Source of the DNA: Desulfobacterales bacterium
GTDB lineage: Bacteria; Desulfobacterota; Desulfobacteria; Desulfobacterales; SpSt-501
DNA length: 43,334 nucleotides
Assembly (NCBI GenBank): GCA_030834695.1
Contig: JAUQXK010000016.1
Coordinates: forward strand, 1 to 43,334
Direction: 5' to 3'
Shown here: positions 24,018-30,623 of the stretch, in pieces
Numbering within the stretch: the stretch's first letter is position 1
Layout: each line of letters starts with the position of its first letter
The notes under the pieces: model-generated
What the model was told of the DNA's origin: nothing
The model's database searches: none
The model's input: only the letters and a program-made list of their open reading frames with translations
Translations under genes and position numbers: made by a program

Positions 24018-24746
24018 TCAAAACGAAAATCCTCTCCGCTTGCGGTAGATCCCTTCCAGTCGGGCCAACTGCTGGCCCATGTTGTCCAGGTGTCGTCGCA
24101 TGGCTTGGGCGGCGGCAGGACCGTCATGATCCAGAATGGCGCGCAGGATCTCGGCATGTTCCTTCGGCCGGTGGATCACTTTCTTGACCGGCTTGACCTC
24201 CAGGATCACTTCGCCCGTCAGCCGAAAAAGCGCGCTGGCGGTGGCCTGCAGCAGTCGGTTCCCGCTCAGTTCGGCCAGGAGGTAATGAAACATCAAGCGG
24301 TTGGAAACCACCTCCGCATGCGAATCGCTGTCTTCCTGTTCGGCGTCGAGGGCCTCCTGCAAACGCCGGGCGCCCTGGTCTTCGATGCGCACGGCGGCGA
24401 TTCGAGCGATTTCGCACTCGATTAAAAGGCGGGCCTGGACCAGCTCCGCCACCGACACCCGGTTGTAGAGGAAGAGATCCAGGAAGGCGCTGTTGAGGTG
24501 GTCCAGGGACAGATCGGTCACATAGGCGCCGCCGGTGGGGCCCTGCAGAATTTTGACCAGACCCTTGATTTCAAGCTCCCGGACCGCTTCGCGCACCACC
24601 ACCCGGCTGACCTGGAACTGCTCGGTCAGCTCCCGTTCGGTGGGCAGGCGTTCGCCGGGCTTGAATCGGCCGGAGAGGATCGCCGCCTTGAGCTGGCTGA
24701 CGATTTCGACCGCGATGCGGTTCTGCTTGACGGGCATGAAGACCAT
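24018..24746 (-). CDS. GntR family transcriptional regulator, FCD (FadR) subfamily
   Basis: 242 residues. The winged HTH occupies about 8-75 (QNRIAVEIVSQLKAAILSGRF, PGERLPTERELTEQFQVSRVVVREAVRELEIKGLV), with the GntR signature PTERELxxxxxVSRxxVREAV. The FCD ligand domain occupies about 95-235, with the metal-ligand-type positions in LLIECEIARIAA and FHYLLAELSGN. FCD regulators sense organic acids and usually repress neighbouring transport and catabolic genes. It is divergent from the tctC-tctB-tctA operon, which it most likely controls through the palindrome at 24831-24844. No strong ribosome binding site precedes the ATG; a second in-frame ATG lies at 24737. Confidence 0.92.
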   Translation of the reverse strand: MVFMPVKQNRIAVEIVSQLKAAILSGRFKPGERLPTERELTEQFQVSRVVVREAVRELEIKGLVKILQGPTGGAYVTDLSLDHLNSAFLDLFLYNRVSVAELVQARLLIECEIARIAAVRIEDQGARRLQEALDAEQEDSDSHAEVVSNRLMFHYLLAELSGNRLLQATASALFRLTGEVILEVKPVKKVIHRPKEHAEILRAILDHDGPAAAQAMRRHLDNMGQQLARLEGIYRKRRGFSF

Positions 24747-24753
24747 TGCGGTA

Positions 24754-24785
24754 ACATTCGCATTACGAATGACGAAATTGGAAAC
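24754..24785. repeat. Direct repeat flanking gntR, upstream copy
   Basis: Partner of 23974-24005 (26 of 32 bases identical, same orientation). It contains the small palindrome CATTCG-CATTA-CGAATG (24755-24771), which could be a second regulator site, since it lies 8 bases upstream of the gntR start. Confidence 0.75.
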
Positions 24786-24816
24786 TACGGAATCGGGTGC
24801 CGGCCTGCAAATGAGC

Positions 24817-24844
24817 TTGACACGGTTGAGGTTATCTGTATAAC
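24817..24844 (+). promoter_or_regulatory. Predicted sigma-70 promoter of tctC with overlapping palindromic operator
   Basis: TTGACA (24817-24822), a 16-base spacer and TATAAC (24839-24844) make a near-consensus promoter for the tctCBA operon. The palindrome GTTAT-CTGT-ATAAC (24831-24844) covers the -10 box, so a protein bound there would block RNA polymerase. The likely protein is the divergently encoded GntR/FCD regulator, a family that binds short dyads of this kind. The motifs are seen; their use is inferred. Confidence 0.75.
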
Positions 24845-24890
24845 GTTAGTCCAAATGAGTCAAGAACACTTACTCAAAGGAGGTTTCGCC

Positions 24891-25853
24891 ATGCGTAGAT
24901 GCTGCGTGGGGGTGCTGGTGGCAATGATGGTCGTCCTTTGCGCGGCGGGTATGCCCGCCGCTCAGGAAATCAAAGGCCCCATCAAGATCGTCGTGCCGTA
25001 CCCGGCGGGCGGCGGCTCGGACGTGGTGGCCCGGCTCATCGCGGACAAACTGAAGGATTCCCTCGGCCAGACGGTGATCGTGGAAAACAAGCCCGGCGCC
25101 GGCGGCCGCATCGGTACGGAATACGCCAAGGGCCAGCCGGCGGACGGCGCCACGATGCTGCTGGTGAACCCGGCCCTGTTCGTCGTGGCGCCGGTGGTTT
25201 TCTCCAAGCTGGCCTATGATCCGGACGCCGACTTCGCACCGGTGTCTCTCATCCAGATCTACCAGTTCTGCGCCTCGGTGCCGCCCGTTTCGCCGATCAA
25301 GGACGTGAAGGGCCTGATCGAATGGATCAAGAAAAATCCGAACCAGGCCAACTACGGATCCCCGGCCGCCGGCAGCCTGCCGCATTTTTTCGGCCTCATG
25401 ATCGGCAAGGCGGCGGGAGTTGAAATGGTGCATTCCTCCTACAACGGGTCGGGCCCGCTGGTGACCGCATTGATCGGCAACCAGATCCCCATCGGCGTCG
25501 ATGCCTATGATGCCCAGTCGGCCTACCACCCGGACAAGATCCGCATTCTGGCCACGGCCGGGACCTCCCGGAAGCAGCCGGACATTCCCACCTTCAAAGA
25601 GGCCGGGTTCCCGGAGATTGAAGGGGTGGGCTGGAACGCCCTCGTCGTGCCGGCCAAGACCCCCAAACCCGTCATCGACAAGCTGAGCGCGGCCGTCGTC
25701 AAGGCGGTGCGGTCGCCGGATGTCGTCGAGAAAATCAAGGGCATGGGCAGCGATCCGGCCGGCACCACGCCGGAGGAATGCAGCGCCGTTTTCAAGAAAG
25801 ACCGTGAGCGCTGGGTGCCGATCATCAAGGCGTCCGGGTTCAAAGCCGAATAA
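24891..25853 (+). CDS. tctC: Tripartite tricarboxylate transporter (TTT) solute-binding protein TctC
   Basis: 320 residues. The signal peptide (VGVLVAMMVVLCAAGMPAA) ends about residue 23. The mature domain begins GPIKIVVPYPAGGGSDVVARL, the defining TctC/Bug segment, then VENKPGAGGRIGTEYAK and, near 295, a normal family C-terminus. It is a periplasmic binding protein for carboxylates or other organic acids. AAAGGAGG lies 7 bases before the ATG at 24891. The open frame reads further upstream, but only this start gives a signal peptide. It heads an operon with tctB and tctA. Confidence 0.95.
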   Translation: MRRCCVGVLVAMMVVLCAAGMPAAQEIKGPIKIVVPYPAGGGSDVVARLIADKLKDSLGQTVIVENKPGAGGRIGTEYAKGQPADGATMLLVNPALFVVAPVVFSKLAYDPDADFAPVSLIQIYQFCASVPPVSPIKDVKGLIEWIKKNPNQANYGSPAAGSLPHFFGLMIGKAAGVEMVHSSYNGSGPLVTALIGNQIPIGVDAYDAQSAYHPDKIRILATAGTSRKQPDIPTFKEAGFPEIEGVGWNALVVPAKTPKPVIDKLSAAVVKAVRSPDVVEKIKGMGSDPAGTTPEECSAVFKKDRERWVPIIKASGFKAE

Positions 25854-25982
25854 GCGGCAGGGTGTGGCCTTCATCGCTCCGGCGATAAAATACGCCCGAT
25901 TCGGCTATATCACGCATCGCCGTACCTCGGTTGACGCTGTGCCCGTTATGGCCCAAGCAACCGGGAACCCAAGGGGTTTTTC

Positions 25983-26450
25983 ATGCGCATCCGGCATCCG
26001 AAGGATTTTCTGACCGGTGTGATGTTCGTTTTTTTCGGTGCGGCGGCCATGGCCTTGTCATCCGGCCTGACGATCGGCGGCGCTGCGAAGATGGGACCGG
26101 GGTATTTCCCGCTCGTGCTCGGCGGGTTCATGGTCGTGCTCGGTAGCGTCATTCTGCTGAGAGGGATCGCGGGGGCCCAGGGATCCCCCGGGTGGCCGAT
26201 CCTGCAGCTCAAGCCCGTGGCGATCATCCTCGTTGCGGTGGTTCTTTTCAGCCAGATCCTGAAGCCCCTGGGCCTGCTGCTGTCGACCGCCGTCCTCGTC
26301 GTTCTCGCCAGCCGGGCCAGCCATGAGTTTCGTTGGAAGGAAGCGCTCCTGAATGCCGCCGCGCTGACCGCCATCGTGCTGGTGGTGTTCGTCTACTTTC
26401 TCGATTTTCAAATGCCGGTGTGGCCGTCTTTCCTTTCCGGCCGCCTCTAA
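25983..26450 (+). CDS. tctB: TTT small membrane subunit TctB
   Basis: 155 residues, four hydrophobic helices, starting MRIRHPKDFLTGVMFVFFGAAAMALS. GPGYFPLVLGGFMVVLGSVIL (near 40-60) is the TctB signature. It forms the membrane complex with TctA. It begins 129 bases after tctC with AAGGGG upstream and ends at the edge of a palindromic repeat that separates it from tctA. Confidence 0.93.
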   Translation: MRIRHPKDFLTGVMFVFFGAAAMALSSGLTIGGAAKMGPGYFPLVLGGFMVVLGSVILLRGIAGAQGSPGWPILQLKPVAIILVAVVLFSQILKPLGLLLSTAVLVVLASRASHEFRWKEALLNAAALTAIVLVVFVYFLDFQMPVWPSFLSGRL

Positions 26451-26593
26451 CAGGGTGATGAAAAACGGCGCATCGGGCCGTGATCCTGCGTTGCGTGACT
26501 CTCGTAAACGCCCACCTATCAGCCGATAGGCTGCGCGTTCCAAATCGTCACGCGCCTCGGCTGACAGCCCGCTGCTTGCTTTTCATCGCCCTG
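26451..26593. repeat. Palindromic interspersed repeat, family 1 copy B, between tctB and tctA
   Basis: Starts right after the tctB stop. The terminal inverted repeat is CAGGGTGATGAAAA / TTTTCATCGCCCTG (13 of 14 paired; 26451-26464, 26580-26593). The interior aligns along its full 122-123 bases with copy A at 4182-4304. It sits inside a transporter operon, so it will be transcribed and fold; it could set the tctA:tctB ratio. Confidence 0.88.
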
Positions 26594-26618
26594 AAAAACG
26601 ACCGCGGGTGGTATTTTC

Positions 26619-28133
26619 ATGGAACTGCTGTCCAATCTGGCTCTCGGATTCCAGACCGCCGTTACCCCCATGAACCTTCTTTACTGCCTGGTCGGAGCCC
26701 TGATCGGCACCCTCATCGGGGTTCTGCCGGGCATCGGTCCGGTTCAGACCATCGCCATTCTTTTGCCCACCACTTTCGCCCTGCCGCCGGTCTCGGCGCT
26801 GATCATGCTGGCGGGCATCTATTACGGCGCCCAGTACGGCGGGTCGACGACGTCCATCCTGGTGAACGTGCCAGGCGAGGCCTCCTCCGTGGTGACCTGC
26901 CTCGATGGGCACCAGATGGCGCGCCAGGGGCGGGCCGGTGCGGCGCTGACCATCTCGGCCCTGGGCTCGTTCGCGGCCGGCTCGTTCGCCACCCTGGTCC
27001 TGGCCGTTCTGGCGGTGCCGCTGTCCGAACTGGCGTTCCAGTTCGGACCGGCGGAGTACTTCTCGCTCATGGTCTTCGGCCTGATCGGGTCGGTCGTGCT
27101 GGCCTCCGGGTCCATGCTCAAGGCGGTCGGCATGATCGTGCTGGGGCTGCTCCTGGGGATGATCGGCACCGATGTCACCAGCGGCGCGCACCGCTTCACC
27201 TTCGGCATTCCCGAGCTGGCCGACGGCGTCGGGTTCGTATCCCTGGCCATGGGGCTGTTCGGTATCTGCGACATCATCAACAGTCTCGAAAAGCGCGAGA
27301 CGCGCGACATCCTGAAAAGCAAGCTTACCGGGCTGTGGTTGAAAAAGGAGGACCTTCGCATGGCGGCGCCGGCCGTGCTGCGCGGAACCCTGTGCGGTTC
27401 GCTTTTGGGGATTCTGCCGGGCGGCGGGGCCATCATTTCCTCGTTTACGGCCTACATGATCGAGAAGAAGTGCGCGCGCGACCCGGAACGCTTCGGCCAG
27501 GGCGATATTCGCGGGGTGGCGGCCCCCGAATCGGCCAACAACGCCGCGGCCCAGACATCGTTCGTGCCGCTGCTCACGCTCGGCATCCCGCCCAACGTCA
27601 TCCTGGCGATGATGGCCGGCGCCATGATGATCCACGGCATCCAGCCGGGCCCGCGGGTCATCACGAGCAACCCGGCGCTTTTCTGGGGCGTCATCGTTTC
27701 CATGTGGCTCGGCAACGTCATCCTCGTGGTGCTGAACCTGCCGCTGGTGGGGATCTGGGTGCGGCTGCTCTCGGTCCCCTACCGCCTGCTGTATCCCGCG
27801 ATCCTGGTGTTCTGCTGCATCGGGCTCTACAGCGTAAACAACAACACGTTCGACATCGGGCTGACGGCCCTGTGCGGATTGCTCGGGTACGTGTTCCACA
27901 AGCTCGAATGCGAACCGGCCCCGCTCATTCTGGGCTTTGTCCTGGGCCCCATGCTGGAGGAAAACCTGCGGCGGGGCATGCTGCTTTCGCGCGGAGATCC
28001 GTCCGTGTTTTTTACGCGTCCCCTGTCGCTGGTCTTTCTCGTCCTGGCGGCGGGCATGCTGATCGCGGTGGCTCTGCCGGCCATTCGCCGCGGCCGGGAA
28101 AGGGCCTTCAAAGAAGACTATACTAACGTTTAG
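26619..28133 (+). CDS. tctA: TTT large membrane subunit TctA
   Basis: 504 residues, about 12 helices, full length. The start MELLSNLALGFQTAVTP is followed by the family motifs GTLIGVLPGIGPVQTIAIL (near 33-51) and YGAQYGGSTTSILVNVPGE (near 68-86). A second copy, LGILPGGGAIISSFTAYMIEKK, lies near 265-287. These two half-repeats form the transport core. The substrate is delivered by TctC. Only 13 bases separate it from the sulfotransferase-like gene, with which it shares a transcript. Confidence 0.95.
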   Translation: MELLSNLALGFQTAVTPMNLLYCLVGALIGTLIGVLPGIGPVQTIAILLPTTFALPPVSALIMLAGIYYGAQYGGSTTSILVNVPGEASSVVTCLDGHQMARQGRAGAALTISALGSFAAGSFATLVLAVLAVPLSELAFQFGPAEYFSLMVFGLIGSVVLASGSMLKAVGMIVLGLLLGMIGTDVTSGAHRFTFGIPELADGVGFVSLAMGLFGICDIINSLEKRETRDILKSKLTGLWLKKEDLRMAAPAVLRGTLCGSLLGILPGGGAIISSFTAYMIEKKCARDPERFGQGDIRGVAAPESANNAAAQTSFVPLLTLGIPPNVILAMMAGAMMIHGIQPGPRVITSNPALFWGVIVSMWLGNVILVVLNLPLVGIWVRLLSVPYRLLYPAILVFCCIGLYSVNNNTFDIGLTALCGLLGYVFHKLECEPAPLILGFVLGPMLEENLRRGMLLSRGDPSVFFTRPLSLVFLVLAAGMLIAVALPAIRRGRERAFKEDYTNV

Positions 28134-28146
28134 GAGGCATGACCCA

Positions 28147-29589
28147 ATGACTTATCCCAGTATCTTTCCCACCGGAGCAACCCTCTACGACCCCAGCCGG
28201 TGCTGGAACGGCTATACCGTGTTTCAGGCCAAGGAGGTGGGGGCGCTGCTGATCGACATGAACGGCGGCGAGGTCCAGCTGTGGAAGGAGCTGCACGGGA
28301 TGCCCAACCGGCTCCTGCCGGGCGGTCATCTGATCGGCAGCACCGGTGAGCGCAGCACGGCCTTCGGCAGCCAGGACGGGATCGACCTGGTCCAGGTGGA
28401 CTGGGACGGCAACGTGGTCTGGCGCTTCAACCAGTATGAATTCATCGAGGACCCGGGCGAAGCGCCGCAGTGGATGGCCCGCCAGCATCACGACTACCAG
28501 CGGGAAGGCAATCCGGTGGGCTACTACGCCCCGGGCCTGGAACCGCTGGCGGACCGGGGCAACACCATGATCCTCGCGCACAAGAACGTCAGGAATCCCG
28601 CCATCTGCGACAAGCCGCTCCTGGACGACAGCATCATCGAAGTCAACTGGGAGGGTGAAGTCATCTGGGAATGGGTGTGCAGCGATCATTTCGACGAGCT
28701 GGGCTTGCGCGAGGACGCCAGGAACCTCCTGTTCCGCAATCCCAACTGGCTGAAATCGGGGGGCGGCGTCGGCGACTGGATGCACATCAACTCCATGTCG
28801 CTGCTGGGACCCAACCGCTGGTTCGACGCCGGGGACAACCGCTTCCACCCGGACAACATCATCTGGTGCGCGCGGGAGTCCAACATAACGGCCATCGTCG
28901 ACAAGCAGACCGGCCGGATCGTCTGGCGCCTCGGACCCAACTACGACGAGACCCCCGAGCTGCGGCGGCTGGGTTGGATCATCGGCCAGCACCACGCCCA
29001 CATGATCCCCCGCGGGCTCCCCGGCGAGGGCCACATCCTGGTTTTCGACAACGGCGGCTGGGCCGGCTACGGGTCGCCCAATCCCGGGTCGCCCACGGGC
29101 TTCCGCAACGCGCTGCGCGATTATTCGCGGGTGCTCGAAATCGATCCGGTCTCGTTGCAGGTCGTCTGGCAGTACACGCCGGTCGAGGCCGGGCTGGCGT
29201 TCCCCGTGGATGCGAACCGCTTCTACAGCCCGTTCATCAGCTCCGCCCAACGCCTGCCGAACGGCAACACGCTGATCACCGAGGGCTCGGGCGGCCGCAT
29301 CATCGAGGTCACCGCCGGCCATGAGACGGTCTGGGAGTACATCAGCCCCTATTGGGGCCGGATGTTGAAGATCAACATGATCTATCGCGCCTACCGGGTG
29401 CCCTACGAATGGGTGCCGCAAATCGAAAAGCCGGCCGAGCAGGCGATCGAACGCATCGACGTGACGCGCTTTCGGTTGCCGGGAGCCTCGCCGCGGGGGG
29501 CGCGGCGTACGGTGGACGTCGCCGGTGTATTGCCGTACCGGCCGGATGCGGCTCTTTGCGTGCGCACCGACGTGGCCGAAAGCCCTTGA
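28147..29589 (+). CDS. Arylsulfate sulfotransferase-like beta-propeller protein
   Basis: 480 residues of the ASST family, which moves sulfo groups between phenolic esters without PAPS. Blade repeats with the pattern G-x-V-V-W recur: GNVVWRFNQYEF (near 88), GEVIWEWVCSDHF (near 170), GRIVWRLGPNYDE (near 256), LQVVWQYTP (near 338) and HETVWEYISPYW (near 392). Candidate active-site histidines sit in DWMHINS (His213) and QHHAHMIP (282-285). No signal peptide is visible (MTYPSIFPTGATLYDP), whereas the characterised E. coli enzyme is periplasmic, so it may act in the cytoplasm. AGGAGG lies 9 bases before the ATG. It follows tctA by 13 bases and precedes the Grx/radical-SAM-like gene by 11. Other propeller enzymes are possible alternatives. 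Confidence 0.82.
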   Translation: MTYPSIFPTGATLYDPSRCWNGYTVFQAKEVGALLIDMNGGEVQLWKELHGMPNRLLPGGHLIGSTGERSTAFGSQDGIDLVQVDWDGNVVWRFNQYEFIEDPGEAPQWMARQHHDYQREGNPVGYYAPGLEPLADRGNTMILAHKNVRNPAICDKPLLDDSIIEVNWEGEVIWEWVCSDHFDELGLREDARNLLFRNPNWLKSGGGVGDWMHINSMSLLGPNRWFDAGDNRFHPDNIIWCARESNITAIVDKQTGRIVWRLGPNYDETPELRRLGWIIGQHHAHMIPRGLPGEGHILVFDNGGWAGYGSPNPGSPTGFRNALRDYSRVLEIDPVSLQVVWQYTPVEAGLAFPVDANRFYSPFISSAQRLPNGNTLITEGSGGRIIEVTAGHETVWEYISPYWGRMLKINMIYRAYRVPYEWVPQIEKPAEQAIERIDVTRFRLPGASPRGARRTVDVAGVLPYRPDAALCVRTDVAESP

Positions 29590-29600
29590 GGAAATGCCGA

Positions 29601-30443
29601 ATGAGCCTGATTCTCTTTACGGCGACCGGCTGCGCGCGATGCCAGATCGCCAAGAAGTTCATGCGCGAGAAGGACCTGGGCTTCGCCGAGCACGATGCGG
29701 TCGGGGAGGGGAAAGAGCTTTTCGGGAAATTCTACCGGGCGCACCGCGCGGCCATCGTTCGAGGAGCCGAAGGCATCGAATTTCCGGTCCTGGCGGACGG
29801 TCCCGAAGTCCGGCAGGGTGTCGCCGCGGTCATCGCCTGGCTGCAGGCCGGGGCTCGGCTCGACGGGTTCATCGGCCGCAGCGACGTTTCCAGGGGCTGG
29901 GTCGGGGGCCTGCATGTTTCGAAAGGGGATCCTGCCGCGATGGAGGACCTGGTCGGCGTCCTCGGCTTTTTGAAGCGAAACGGTTTGAAGCTGCAGTTGG
30001 ACACCGACGGCCGGAACGCGGCGGTTCTGGAGCACCTCCTGGCGCAAGGCCTGGGAGACCGGGTGGTCATGGAACTGAAAGGCCCCAGAGCGCTATACGC
30101 GGCGATGACGGGAGGGTCGATCGAACCGGAAGAGGTCCATCGCAGCATGGTGCGGGTGGCTGGATTTCCCGAGCACCGGTTTGAGACCACGGTTGCGCCG
30201 GTTGCGCGGACGGCAGAGGACTCGGAGGGCATCCGTTACCTGACCCCGGATGAGGTCGCCGAAACCGCGTTGTGGCTGAAAACGGCCACGGGCAGCCATC
30301 GCCAGCCCTACGTCCTGCATGTTTTTGACCCTCAGGCCGACCCCGACGACCGCTTCCGTTCGGTTGAAATGCTCACGCCGGCCGTTCTGTTACGCCACCG
30401 CAGCGCCGCCCGCAGGCACCAGGTCCTGACCGAGATCGAATGA
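29601..30443 (+). CDS. Glutaredoxin-like domain fused to a radical-SAM-like domain lacking the iron-sulfur motif
   Basis: 280 residues. Residues 1-85 read as a glutaredoxin/thioredoxin-like domain: ILFTATGCARCQIAKKF with CxxC at 11-14, then FPVLADG. Residues 86-260 follow the second part of NrdG/PflA-type radical-SAM activases. VSKGDP (106-111) stands where SGGEP is usual, LGFLKRNGLKLQLDTDGRNA (121-140) matches the kLDTNG strand, VVMELKGPRALY (155-166) matches VAMDIKAP, and RFETTVAP (193-200) matches EFRTTVVP. The CxxxCxxC cluster segment that should precede VSKGDP is absent, its place taken by the CxxC domain. So it cannot be a normal radical-SAM enzyme. GAGGA precedes the ATG at 29601. It ends the tct-ASST operon. 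Function unknown. Confidence 0.75.
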   Translation: MSLILFTATGCARCQIAKKFMREKDLGFAEHDAVGEGKELFGKFYRAHRAAIVRGAEGIEFPVLADGPEVRQGVAAVIAWLQAGARLDGFIGRSDVSRGWVGGLHVSKGDPAAMEDLVGVLGFLKRNGLKLQLDTDGRNAAVLEHLLAQGLGDRVVMELKGPRALYAAMTGGSIEPEEVHRSMVRVAGFPEHRFETTVAPVARTAEDSEGIRYLTPDEVAETALWLKTATGSHRQPYVLHVFDPQADPDDRFRSVEMLTPAVLLRHRSAARRHQVLTEIE

Positions 30444-30623
30444 CGCCGTCGATTCGGCGCCGGGATGGTGGAGGCCCGGAAACGCCTTCATGCAACCGTC
30501 TCTCTTCTAATTCGGCCCGCCGCTGCCCATTTTGAGCATTATGTTTCAATTTCCGCCGATTGGAGCGCTTCTTGATTGAGAACCGAAATTTTTTGCCGAT
30601 AAGATCGACAGGAGTGCACCACC

